Translations under genes and position numbers: made by a program
The notes under the pieces: generated by a model
Seen by the model: only the letters and a program-made list of their open reading frames with translations
The model's database searches: none
Told to the model about the DNA's origin: nothing
Source of the DNA: Lichenostomus cassidix
Lineage: Eukaryota > Chordata > Aves > Passeriformes > Meliphagidae
Assembly (NCBI GenBank): GCA_008360975.2
Contig: CM039184.1
Span: forward strand, 56,510,797 to 56,574,796
Direction: 5' to 3'
DNA length: 64,000 nt
Part shown: in pieces, positions 25,523 through 37,500 of the stretch
How positions within the stretch are numbered: the stretch's first letter is position 1
How the letters are laid out: each line of letters starts with the position of its first letter

Positions 25523-28500
25523 GGCTTCCAGATTTGTCAAAAGGCCTTTTCTACCTTAGCAACTGTGTAGGATTTGCAGGGTTCATATGGTGAAGAGAAT
25601 ACTGCTGCCTTCTAGTTGGAATTGGTACAAAAATCCCAGTCTTTTATCTGTCAGGTCCACTTTAGACCACTCCCTGTTCCAAGAACAGACCCTCTTTTTT
25701 AAAACTTGTTTTATCATTTAACATGTTTTTTTCTAATACATAATTCAAGAAACAGAAAAGCATAGAAGTTCTACCTGGCAAGATTCAAGAGTGGTGGTAC
25801 CATATCATAATATCTTCAGTTTGTCAAAGGAAAAGACTAAAATAATCTCATGAAGGTCAAATGGCACCAAACAGTGTTGGGCCAAGATGTAGAGGCTAGA
25901 CTTGAAGACTTACTATTACCACTGAGTGGCACCACACCTAATTTTTTGGTATTGCTTGGTACAGTAAAGCCACTATACTTGTCATCACTATGACAAGGCT
26001 GTTTGAAAGAGGGAGAAAGAAACTGGAAAATTAAACTAGGTTACTGAGGTGAAGGCTAAAATTTTAGTCATTACTGAGAAAATATGTCCATTCAGACATC
26101 TCACAGTACACCAAAGTCTACTGTTATCTGAAACCCAGGTACCTCTTCCCAGGAGTCTGCCACACCTGCTAGCTGAATATTGAAACCAGTATGAGTCTTC
26201 CTGGCTGTGCATATGTTGTGCATATGAAAGCAGGTGATGAGCAACCTTGATGAAAGTTTGTCTGTTTTTTTGCTCAGACTATGTGTGCAATGCCTGTTTT
26301 CTGTGCCTGTGTGGGCCTCCATTCCCAGGCCAAGGCTGCAGACTGCAGGATGCACTCAGGTGAATGACCTGCAGCCCCAGACCTCACTATTCCTTGAACT
26401 GTACCAGTCTGGAGACTACGTGTGAACCAATACTTATGGAGCCAGAGACTGGAAACCTGAGCAAAGGGCACAAAGCATAACAGCATGGATACACCCCTAG
26501 TGTTCTCATCAGCTCGACTGTGAACTCAAGCAGAGAGGGAGGGAAGCTGTAGCCTGCAGCAGGGCAGAACCAAGAGGCACTCTGTGGCTCTTGGAGCATG
26601 AGGCTGATTCTTGCTCTGCTGCCTGCACAAATACAGCTGGGTGCCACCTCTTACTCAGGCTACATTTTAAGATTACAGATTAACTTTAAAGCAACAAACC
26701 TCAGGTGTCCTCCAACGTATGTGTTTTCTGTTCTCAAAGGCTTAATGTTGCCATGAAATACTAATAATAAGAAAACAATTTGATATTCTGGCATGCAAAA
26801 TGATGAAGGAACAGGGTTAAAGGTCAGCTTTTCTTTTTTATGTCTCGTGCTTCAACGGTAGAAATACTTCACAATTTCTTGGTCTCTTATAGATTATCAG
26901 CAGGAAGGTAAAATACAGAAAATAATAATTAATGAGAACATTAGGGAAATAAAGAGCCAATCTTCACAAAATTCTGAAAATATCTTCCTTGAAAAAAAAT
27001 TATTACATGAAAAAAAAGTCATTTTATTTGAGTCATGTTATCATCAGGGCTGCAGTCTTTTGCTCAGCCATAATGGATGGTTTTGTATCAAACTTGAGAG
27101 GACCAAGGAGGGAGCTGGAGCTGTGAGGTGGCAAGGGGGAGAAGTTGCACTTCTGTTTTGTGTGATAACAGCTTGTGGGTAGTAGGCTGCTATCCCAACC
27201 GTTCAGTGAAAACTGGGAGCTTGGGATGGGGAAGGACAGAAATGTTGGCAGGATTTTTAAGTGTGGAGCTGAACATGAGGAGAGGGAGGAGAAAGTTCAT
27301 CACCTAGACCATAAAACCTGTGCAAAGATAAAAATTGCTCTCTACCCATACTGTAAGAACCTTAGGGATAAGGTACCCAGCACATACCTGTGAAGGGCTT
27401 ATAAAACCCAGGCCTTTACTATCCTGCTAATAAATTTTCAGCTGAGGTGTAGTCTGCATTAGATAAATTGTTATACCTGATATAGTTCATCTGAGGAGAC
27501 TTGCACTAGGTGTAAAGCTAATAATAGAAACTAGAGCGAAGGGGCCCTGTCAGGGTAATCCTGCAACGTAGGTTGTTTATGAGCTTCCTACAAGATGTTG
27601 TAGGTGGTGGTGTCATTCTTCCTGAAAACATAATGAACGGATGCCTTCCTTCCTCATGTTTTGTTGTGCTACAGATTATTTTATACTGATATTAAAAATA
27701 ACCTTCTTCCAATCTTCTTTACTCATGTCAGACAGAATCTACTACAGAGCAAGCAGACAAAAGAAGGTCACTGCAGCAGCTAAGCTCCTGAGGTAGGATT
27801 ACATTTTGTGGAAAGCATGGGATAGTCACCCTGTGCTGAGGGGGCTTCTGCTTGTCATAGGATAGCAAACAGAGATGAAAACTGATTTTTTTTTTCTCTG
27901 ACAAGTGACTATCCAGATCAATGACTTTGCTTCTGTGATAGCTTTCATGTGTGTACTTGGTTTGGCTGATAAAATATTTCTGTAGTGTTCTGTTCTACTG
28001 ACATACAGATACATTTATAGGATTCACAGTTTGTGTAAACCATATATTACAGCCTCTTTTGTCTCTGTCCAAGAAGTCCATCTCAGGTCCTGGCTTTCAA
28101 AAGAAATTTATAAATGCATTCATTAAAAAAAACCCAAATGAATAAACCACAAGAGAGAAGAAGAATCTATCAGTTCTCATCTCCAGGTATCCATGACTGT
28201 AGCCTGAGGTGAGACCGCTGTCTAGGCTCCTGCTGTCCCACATACAGCTGCTGGCCACTTGCATCATGACTTTGTTAGCCAGGACTCAACTTTGTGACTG
28301 TGACTGTGCCTGTGGGACCCTGCCCAGCTGAAGCCTGTATGTCCCCCACAAGATACCAGGACATCACAAGAAACAGCTGTACTGGTTGCCAGTGCTTAAC
28401 TGGTCACAAGCAAGGAATTACCAGTATTGAGAACAGACGTGTCCCATGGTAGCACCCTCATTTCTGAAGGGGAAGGTACCAAACTGTGTATTCAAGTTTG

Positions 28501-28817
28501 GTAAAAAGGATTATAAATTTTTATAAATCCTTATTAAAAATCTCTTTTTCTGTCAAGTGAAATTACACATATGCAGGAGGTTTTCAGGACTTCATCTGAA
28601 AGTGTTTACTCAAGCCAAAAGTTGCTTTTAAACAAACTGAAAACCCCTTGCTGATATGGCCATGTCCTCTATCAGACAACAGAAAGAACCTTGGAGAGGC
28701 TGACCAGGATCCTTCTGTCGCCTGAGAAGCGTAAGGTGCTGGAGCTGGAACAAAAATCTGGAGCAGTAGATGGCTATTGCTCCCCACCCTGTTACCAAAC
28801 AGCATCAGAACCAAGTC

Positions 28818-28937
28818 AGGAGTTTGAAGAGAATGTGGAAATACAAAATACAGAGTGGAAGACCATGGAATGAAGTTGCAGAAAATCTTGACTTGTTGGA
28901 ACCAAAGACATTTAGATTTTCCTTCTGGTTACTAATT
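28818..28937 (+). repeat. Unidentified dispersed repeat, copy 1
   Basis: This segment matches the reverse complement of 31713-31824. Over the 71 bases that align without gaps (28867-28937 here), I count 63 identities by hand, mostly transitions among the eight differences. Both copies contain CCAAAGACATTTAGATTTT. The similarity fades beyond these limits. No known avian repeat name comes to mind. A 60-codon open frame overlapping this copy shows no recognisable protein domain. Confidence 0.8.
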
Positions 28938-29075
28938 TTGTTTCAGTGGCAAAAAGACATGTGCCTTTCCCATTTTTGTTTCAGGCATTCCTGACTTTGT
29001 AGTTTATCAGGATGCCAAGAGTCAAAGCTTGCAAGGAGAAATAAAACATGGAAATGATGGAAAAAAAGAGTGTGT

Positions 29076-29088
29076 GGGGGGGGGGGGG
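29076..29088. repeat. Poly(G) run of 13
   Basis: Thirteen consecutive guanines on the + strand, preceded by TGTGT. Long G runs are unstable and hard to sequence, so the exact length may be uncertain. Confidence 0.85.
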
Positions 29089-31712
29089 AACTCATAAACG
29101 AAGCTACAAGCTCCAAGTACACGTATCACATAATCCCTGTCATTTTGTATCTTTATTTAGCTGTGAAATCTGTTATAGCAACTACTACTGGTTTGTTTCC
29201 TCAGATGAAAAACAATGAATATAATTTTTAAGTTCCCTGACTAGTTGACATGCAGATCTATCACAGTCACAAGAAAGGGGCACAACAGAGTGTAATGGAA
29301 AGAGTCGTGTAGCTGACAAAACATCAACTCTCTGAAGGCATCCTAAAGTGATATAAATCCTCCATTCAAATGAAGGCAATCCTTACTGAAATAATCTCCC
29401 AAACTGGCATGAATCAATGGTCTGAAATGAAATGTCACATTATTTTCTAAGCTTGAGAATTAATGTGAGTAACATTGTCTATTTCATTTTTTTATTTTTC
29501 CTTGGGAGTAAGAAATTAAGCAAATATATGTCAGAGTATACATAGCACACAGAAATTGTACTGTTTCCCACAGTTTTTATGGATTCCAATAATTATTTTC
29601 AATTTTATATGCTTTGCGTCTAATAGAGCAACGTGTTCCTCCTGTTTGCTCTAACAGCAGTTCTCTGCTCCCAGAGAGCCTGCAGCGCCTGGGTGAGCCT
29701 GGCTCCAGCCTTGAAGAGTTCACAGCTTGGAGTTCAGGTTGTGAACTCATAGAGCCTGTAATCCTTTAAGCCTTGCATCCCACAGAAGCATTAAGGATGA
29801 GGAAGGCTGCAGCTGTGGATGTCGGAGATGGGAGAAACGGTGATGATGGAGAGCTGAGCAGAAGGAGGGTGTGGGCTATGCAGGTAGCTGGTGCGTGCTG
29901 CTGGGCAGCATTCGCTAACTGGGAGGGCTGGAGAATCCAAAGGGCTAAGCCAGGCCTGAAGGGAAGGTGGCATTGAATGGCAGCTGGGAGGGCAGAGCTA
30001 GGCAGGGTGCGTGGGGGCAGAGGACAGGGAAGGACTCAGGGGTTGTAACCCACAGAAAGCAGAGCAAAGTGGGCAGGCATCAGGCTCAAGAGTAGAGCTG
30101 GCAAGAGGAATAGGTAGACTGGTTTGATTTTGGGATGCTGGGAGAATGCTGAATGCTGTCACTCTTTCCCATGTTCTTGGCAAAAGGTGTATGTAAATCG
30201 ATTTTCTCCACAGCCCTGGTGCAGGGAAGGCATGCTGCTCCTCTCCCACTTCTAGGCACCCTTCTCTCCCTAAACAAACATCCAGAGGATGACTCAACAC
30301 AATATAAGAGGTTTTCTACCTTGTCCTTTTTCTTTCTGGGGGGTGGAAAGTTTGGAGTTATGATTTTAAATCTCTTCAGGCAACACTGTGCCTAGCTTGA
30401 CTCCAACTAATGAAAAAGGCTATTTATCTAATAGACCTTTAATCACAAGCTCTACTTAAAAATCAATTACGTGATACAACCATTATAGTTAAGCTCTAAA
30501 TCTCATGTATCTTCCTGTTATCTGAGGATTTTCCTCTGAGATAACCGAGATGATTGATATGCAGCCAGATTTTCAAATGCTCACTACAGAGTACAGGCCA
30601 GGTTTTTTCATCCAGCTGTTCCTGTTTTGGATGCTTATATAGCAGGTTTTCAGAGGCCTGATCACCTACTGTGCTACGGTTTGAAAGACTGCTTCCTCAA
30701 TTAGGTGAGCCATTAGGGGTTCAGCTGCCTTGGGAACCTGACCACAGCTCTGAGTGCTGAAATAATTTAAAAATTTTGGCCATAAAAAACAGAGTTAGAA
30801 GGCATCCTGATTAAATTTAGCCCAATCACCCTAATAAGGCACAAAGGACCACAGATAGAAGATGATGCATTCCCTCAAGGACAAGTTTTCTTGATGCTCT
30901 CTGAGCTTGCTAAGACTCCACACTGTTTTCCACATTCCACCTCTCTACTGTGTCTGTGTTCCACATACAGGCAAACCACAGACCAGAATATCCTTTGCTG
31001 TGCCCACAGGAGTGTGCAGCTAAGCAAGCCCAGGCACAGCTGGGATTTGGATGGCAGGGAGACAAGGAGCCAGGGAAAGGGCTGCAAACTGGTGCAGTAT
31101 TTCCCACTTTACAGTTGTCTGCATCTACCTGATGTGCAGTTAGTGGAGAAGAAACATCAAGGAAAGGTCACCAGCTGCTCAGAGCAGTTTCAGGTCAGAC
31201 ACATGCTTGGGATTGCCAGCAATGTAATAGGAGGCAGCTGAAGAGGTCATGCTTCCATTTACCATCTCACAGTGACAAACTCTGACATTTTAACAAGGTG
31301 CTACTCAGACAACACATTTTCAGTACTTAATACAATATAAATTATCTTAACTCAGTCACTTCCAGACACTTTAGGCAAGTTCTTTATTTCAGGCTAGACA
31401 CCAATAGTACAAAGAAACTCAGATATGATTGGAAGGCTTTTTTATATTGATAGCAACGTCCAGGAAAATAAACAGGAGATCTGTCATACATGGATAATAC
31501 TAATCACAAAATAGGTGTTGGCTTAGTCTGCTGTAGAAATGCCTCCATTAGTAGTGTTGGCCTTGATTCAGGTTTAATTTTTCTGTGAAAGCTAGTATCT
31601 TTTTCCTGTAACTCTAGTTTCATGTCCTAGTTTATGTGAACTACAAAAATTTCTCATCCAGAAGTACTGTGGTAGCCTGCCATAAATGGTAGAAAACCTA
31701 TAGCTTGTATAC

Positions 31713-31824
31713 ATTAGTAACCCGAGAGAAAATCTAAATGTCTTTGGCTCCAGCAAGTCAGGATTTTCTGCAGCTGCATTCCACACTCTTCTCCTCTGCA
31801 TTCCCACATCCTCTTCAAGTTCCT
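31713..31824 (-). repeat. Unidentified dispersed repeat, copy 2
   Basis: This is the inverted partner of 28818-28937, about 2.8 kb away. The best-conserved core in both is the part read on the minus strand as GGAGCCAAAGACATTTAG. The paired inverted copies could be two insertions of one old element or ends of one rearranged element. Confidence 0.8.
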
Positions 31825-33409
31825 ACAGACTATTCCACCCTTGCAGTTATCTGTCACTGTAGCCACATGCCTTCACTCTGCATTTTAAAATCAGCCAATG
31901 AGTCACGGAGGTCAGTAAGACTTGACCTTTCTGGTTTAACCCTGAATGGAAGCAGGGGAATCAAACTCACCATATTGTCTCACTAATAGTGTTGGGCACT
32001 CACAACCCATTATTAGGAAGGAATATTTTCTTGTATTTAGAACAAGTTTCATCCAAAGCTTAAAACAGGAACTGTAATTCTCTTTTTCAGACTATCCCAC
32101 TAATTTAACACATTTGTCCATCTGTCAGGGTATTCTGTTTTCCCCAAGGCTACCGTGTTGCTCCTCTCTGACACATGCCTTAGGGTGCACATGACAACTA
32201 TAACAAGAACCTGGACAAAAGCCTTTATTTGAGCTCTGCACCACTCCATTTTGGGTTATGCCTTTACATGCTCTCCTGCTGAACAAGACAAAATTAGCTC
32301 TGGTCAGGATAATTGCCCTTTCTATGTGCAGCCAGTGTGGTAGCTTGTTGTTTGATGTACATTGCTGGCAGATGCCCAGGGTTGAAACACAGGTAGACTT
32401 CAGAAAGACCAAATACCACCTGTGGGAAAACTGTTCGATGTTTGGCCAGCCTTGAATTAGCAATGCAGAGTGCTGCCATAGCTGTAGCCTTGATTTGTTT
32501 CTGCCTGCAAATAGGAGAATAACTGCCTTCTTCATCAGTTATTCTACAGATTTCCAAGGAACCAGCATAACCTTGGATGTCCAGCAAAAACGTCTTGCTA
32601 TGCATTTGTGATGCTGAATAAGAGTGTCTAGTAACAGAGGCAAGAATCATGTTCATATTTTAATATTGCAATAGAGGAATCATATCAATATACGAAAGTT
32701 GCAAATAAAATTCACAAGCACAAAAAATCAGCACAAGGCAGAAGGAAACCACAGCAGCCTTTGACAGTGTATGTTACTGTATTGCAACCTGTAAGAAAAA
32801 CACGTCTAATTTTACCAATAAATCACTGGCCCTCAGGAACAGAGAACACTTAGGAACATAGAGAACAGCCCTAAAGAAAATGCTAAACCCATCAGGAAAT
32901 AAGGACAGCTCTCGAGAGGAGCAAAAGAAGATTTCTTTTTTTTCAAAAGCTGATGGGGTAAGTCATCTTGACGGGGAAAGGAAACCGCCTGACCTCGAAC
33001 CAAGCCCCAGAGGGTATCGTCAAGGGGACACGGCACGGCCACGTCTGGCACGGCGCGGCGGGATGTGCCTGGGCGGAGCCCGGCCCGGGTCCCGGCTAGG
33101 AGCACCTTCCCGCCCGGGAGCAGAGCAGGAGCCAGCCCGGGACGCAACAGGTCGCCGATCGCTGCGTACTCGCAGGGCTGCGGGTTCAGCCTGACCCGCT
33201 CCGCCGCGTTGGACCAGCCGCGGCACGCAGCCCTTCCACATCCCAGCTCCGCTCGCCCGGCACATCCCGCCAGGGTTAAACCCGTCACGCTCCTCCTCTT
33301 CCTCCCCCCTCCATCCCGCTCTGTCGGGGTGGTCCTGCAGCCCCGGCCCGGGGCAGAGCCCGCCCTCCGTAATCCATGCGCGGGCGGCTCCGCCACCACG
33401 GCTGCCGCG

Positions 33410-33489
33410 GCGCTCTGAGGCGGAGCGGAGCGGGCTGTGCTGCGCTGGCCGTGCCCCGCCGCCTCCGGCTCGCTGTCCCCGCTCCACCG
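33410..33489 (+). other. PROM1: Candidate non-coding first exon of PROM1
   Basis: The sequence ends in CTCCACCG followed by GTGAGT at 33490, a near-consensus donor located exactly where strand composition turns G-rich. The 5' limit is unknown and given only as a guess. The exon would splice to the acceptor at 39601-39602. Other first exons ending at 34016 or 34514 are possible. Confidence 0.4.
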
Positions 33490-34015
33490 GTGAGTGCTGT
33501 GGGAGGGGGGTATGTGAGGAGGGGTCCCGGGGCAGCTCCGCCGGGGCCGTGAGGGGCAGCAGGCGGGGATGAGGCTCCTCCGCCTTTCCCGGTGCGGGAG
33601 AGAGAAGGTCCTGGCTGGGAGAGCGCGGCCCCTTCCCTGGCGGGGAGGAGAGGGTCGGCGGGCGGGGGAGCTCCGTGGGAAGCCGGGTGAAGGGGGCGGG
33701 TGGCTGTCGAGGGAGGCGGGTGCCCGAGGGAATGGGGCTGCCCGTGGGAAGGGATCCCGGGGGGCTCAGCAGGGGCTGGGAGAGCGACCTGTGGGAGCGG
33801 CGGGATGGAGGCGCCCTGAGAGCGCGGGGTGAGGCGGGGGCAGAGCGGCGGCCGGCGGGCAGGTCCGTGCCGAGGGAGTGGGGCCGGGGAGAGGGATGGC
33901 GGGAGGGACGGGTTTGGCCGCGGGGAGGGGGCTGCGGCACGGCGCGGGGATGCGGCCGGTCCGCGGGGAGCCGGGGCGGGTCTGCCCGCCCAGCAGAGCG
34001 GGGCGGCGGGCGCGG

Positions 34016-34022
34016 GGTGAGT
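34016..34022 (+). promoter_or_regulatory. PROM1: Alternative first-exon donor candidate
   Basis: GGGG then GTGAGT (intron from 34017) is a full donor consensus within the CpG island, downstream of the favoured first donor. It could serve an alternative non-coding first exon. Nothing else supports its use. Confidence 0.25.
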
Positions 34023-34513
34023 GTTCCCTCTCCAGGGGCCGAGTGTGGCAGCGGCGGCTGGGGAGAGGTCGGGGACTGCTGGGAGCCACCGGCACATGAA
34101 CAGAGAGGAGCGGTGGGAGCTGGGCGGGAGAGCCCCGGAGATCTCCGGGGAGAGGGGGAGCCGCTCCACGGGGAGGAGGAGGAGGAGGACGGCCGCTGAG
34201 GACACCTGCCCGGGGCGAGGAGGAGGGAGGCGGGCGGTGGGGCCTGAGCGGTCTTGGGGAGGCGGACGGGGACGGGGCTGTGCTGTGCTCGAAATCGGCT
34301 CGTCAGGGGCGGGAGGGGGCAGGGAGGCGAATCCCAGCCTGGGCTCTGCGGTGGATGCGAGCGGGGAGAGGGCCCGTGCGCTCCTGCCGGCTCCCCGCTC
34401 GGCACGGCAGCGCTGCGGCGGATGCCGCCCGCCTCGGAGGAGCTCCTGAGGCGCTGCTGCCGGCGGCCGCTCGCTGTGCACCTGGGCAGACCGCGCCAGC
34501 CCGCCTCGGCGGA

Positions 34514-34520
34514 GGTGAGC
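34514..34520 (+). promoter_or_regulatory. PROM1: Alternative first-exon donor candidate
   Basis: GGAG then GTGAGC (intron from 34515) lies at the downstream edge of the CpG island and could end a third non-coding first exon. Support is limited to the donor consensus. Confidence 0.25.
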
Positions 34521-34540
34521 TCTGCAGTGAGCCGGGGAGA

Positions 34541-37500
34541 TGGGGCAGTTGCGGTCGTAAACATGGGCTGTGTCTTCTGCACACACATGCAGAGGAGCCG
34601 CTGAAGAAACTACCACGTCGGTCGGTATTCCGGCAGAGGCAGAGCTGCGGTACCCGCGCTCCTCTGCAGTTTGCAGATCAAGGACTAGGCAGCGCCTCAG
34701 AGGAAGAGGTCTCTACAGTTTAAGTAATTGGAAAGAAGGTGAAGGAAAGGCTTGGTCCCAGCTGCTAGTGGGAAACATGTAGGTCGTGTTGCAGTACCTT
34801 AGTGTTGGGACAGGTACACAGCTCTCATCAGTTCACATTTGCCAAAAACTGCCTGTATGTGGGCTGGACTCACTGTGTTATAAAATTTTCTATGCGATGC
34901 TGAAAAATAATTTCACAAGGAATGCTCTATGAATACAGGGGTAAATGCGCCATTTAAAATCATGCTAAATATATTTTGTTTGTTTAGTGAAAATGTACTT
35001 GAGATATTTAGGCATTCAGCTGAAAATCAGACCTGCTTATACTTGGGGGAAGATATTCTCACCTGGAATTTTTACAGATATGTTTCTGCTTGCAAATGGC
35101 TATGACTTGTAAAGCAGAAGGATTTTTTAATGTTTTTTAGTCTTTTTAGTTTATTAATTTTGACATTATTAAGAAGCTGCTCAAAGCAAACTGGATTCTG
35201 AATATCCATTTTTTCCTGACCTGAGCACTCACTTGTTTTGAACATATAGCAGGCAAGTCAGGTAGGTACCAAGGCTGCCTTGTGTGGAAGATGCTGTTTG
35301 TTTAGTTTTTCTCACTGCTACCAAGCTCTATTCTGCAGTCCCTAGTGCTTTTTAGGTTTATTTGCTTCTTAATCCTCCTGTGGCAACAGGTTGTAATTGT
35401 TGGTAAGCTTAGGGCAGATTTTGTAATAGAAAACTATGCCTTTTTAACCTGCCAGTATCTAACTTGGCTTGCTGTACTGGGTCTCTGGAATGGGAAGGTG
35501 GTGGTGTGGGTTTGTTTTCTTTAATACATACTTAGGAGTTTTAGTCTGCCTGTAACTATCTATTTTGTGTCTGTTTTAATGTCACTTCTGGTGATTACTG
35601 GCACTTGTGCCAAGGGGATTGTGGACTTGGGTTTTCAAATGTGTATTTAAAAATATGTAACAAATGTACTCAGAACTTTTGTGGGGACTTCTATGGACAA
35701 CTGCATTTACCACCATCCCAGCCCATCCTGGTTCAGTGCCAGCAGGATCCCCCATTGAGCTTCAGCAGTCTAGCCCCTGGTTGATTGAATTTCAGTTCCC
35801 GGGGTTAATCATCGTTGCATCACTGCACTGCAGTGTTGTATTTGCATGGATTGCAGTGTTAAACAGAAGGAGGCCAGTCCCGTTGGAACAAAGAGCTGGA
35901 CATCATGCTGCCTCTGAGCTCTGTTATTCAGAGTTGATCTATCATGGAAGCACTTGCTGAACCAAAGCATCTAGTTCTGTCTCCTCTTCCCATGTTATAC
36001 TTAAAGCAGAGGGTGGTTTTGGCAAACACTTTTGATAACAGATAGGATAGGATATATCTGAGATGACAATGCTGCTGCATATTTGGGTGATGGTGTTCTC
36101 CACAGGTAGTGTTTAAAACTCCAGGAGTTACACTTAGTGACTTGTGCATATAGAATATTAGTGTCAACCACAGAATAAAATGCAAAAGCTTGAGTCTTCT
36201 AAAAATGGATGTTTGCAAACCGCACACATATAGTAATGAAAACTTTTAATTTAACTTGTTAAGTACTTCACAGGGTGTGTAGTAATGAAATTGGTAGCTT
36301 ATTTGATAATTACTGTAAGCATTTCAAAGTTTCACACAGCTTCTTTTTATTCAGTGTTTACTTGAACTTGGGGAGAGTTGTACTGGCAGTTCCTGTAACT
36401 CATTGACTGCAGTGATGCCACACTGTGTCTGAGGAAATGAGATGGCCACATGCTGCAATGAAGATTAGCATAAACTGCTATTCAGTTCTCTTTATTTGTG
36501 TCACTCCTGTGTATGTCATTCTTGCAGTTCTCACAATTACAGATTTCATGGATAGATTTTTCCTCTTTAATGCTGTTTGTCTAGCATATTTAACTACTAA
36601 TATGCTCCCAGCTAAGTTTCTTATAGATATCAAGAAAAGGAGAACTGCTGGGAGCTTTTTACATCGGAGTTATTTTTAAGTAGGTTGAATACATATTAGA
36701 TGCTCAGAGGCATCTTAACTTATAGGTTTATTAGTGTTTCTGCAAGTTCCTGATTATTATTAATGTGATCTTGAAAGTATTAGTGTTTTATGTAGAGTAG
36801 AGAAGAACTGGTATCAGTCTGGAAGAACTGCACAGTTAGATTGCATGTACCATGTTTAACTGTGATGTATTTGCCAGCACAGGGAGCTGAAAAGCATATG
36901 GTCAGAGTTCTGCAGATTCTTTGATTTGGAGGAAACTCACCTGAATTTTATAAAATCTTGACTGAAAACTATGTAGATTTGGAGACTTACGTTTCTCCAC
37001 TTAGCAGAATATTGTTAGTTTTCACAGTACAGGAAGTTGTTTTTACGATTTCAATAGTGTCCTTGTCTTAAAACTGCCCACTTTGTCTTGGTTAATATAT
37101 GACTGTGTATTTCTAATGGGTGTAGTGATTGTTTTCTTATATTGGGAGAACATTTTAACAGTGTTTTGTTAGTGCAATTAGATAGACTTTAAATTGTCTT
37201 TAATCTAAAATCTTAAAAAAAAAAAGTTGTGTTTACTTTATCTTCTTCTGGCCTCCCTAGTGTAGCAGAACAAAGTACGTAGAGCATGCCCTGTCTTCTA
37301 GCTTTGCCTTAAGACACCAGTTAGAGAGGTCATCTTCTCAATTTCATCTTTCACAACCACACCTGGCATTTCCCTGAAATGGATGCTGTAACATCCGTTT
37401 CCTTAACTTTTGGTATCAACGCTCAGTTACCCTGTGTTAGCTTTTTCTCCTGACTCACTGAAGTGTTGCAACTGTACTTGAGAAATCTCCAGAAAACTAA

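Larger units (their letters stand above)
3557..32950. other. TAPT1-PROM1 intergenic region
   Basis: About 29 kb lie between the TAPT1 poly(A) site and the PROM1 CpG island. I see no exon with recognisable homology on either strand, and open frames are short and shift between frames as expected for non-coding DNA. The supportable content is listed separately: CR1 fragments, an old LINE relic with a reverse-transcriptase motif, a possible LTR fragment, a pair of inverted copies of an unidentified repeat, and A/C-rich and mononucleotide tracts. Outside those entries I see nothing I can name. Distal regulatory elements may be present but cannot be told from background by eye. Confidence 0.8.
32970..34540 (+). 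promoter_or_regulatory. PROM1: CpG island promoter of PROM1
   Basis: Composition changes abruptly from AT-rich to very GC-rich with dense CpG between about 32970 and 34540; it is the only such island in the window. It lies about 5-6.6 kb upstream of the PROM1 start exon, where alternative non-coding first exons of mammalian PROM1 also sit. On the + strand the island is C-rich to about 33489 and G-rich after it, the skew change usual at a transcription start and first donor on the + strand. Candidate donors are at 33490, 34017 and 34515. I see no clear TATA box. Long open frames here on both strands (up to about 520 codons) are by-products of GC richness. Confidence 0.85.

Noticed and set aside
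28691..28873. LERLTRIL in a 60-codon frame as a duplicated prominin segment (human LLERVTRIL)
   Set aside because: Only eight residues look alike and the neighbours do not; the frame overlaps a dispersed repeat.
32125..32656. Two overlapping minus-strand frames (136 and 120 codons) just upstream of the CpG island as a divergent gene
   Set aside because: They are in different frames, show no recognisable domain, and no donor or poly(A) structure supports an expressed protein. A divergent non-coding RNA cannot be excluded.
33020..34616. Long open frames (up to 522 codons) on the minus strand across the CpG island, and several on the plus strand
   Set aside because: GC-rich DNA lacks stop codons in all frames. 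The peptides are low-complexity Pro/Arg/Ser/Gly/Ala, several frames are open at once, and no domain is visible.
35664..35960. 98-codon ATG frame as an alternative N-terminal exon of PROM1
   Set aside because: No signal peptide-like start compatible with prominin, no donor in frame, and the real start exon at 39801 has a proper signal peptide and Kozak context.
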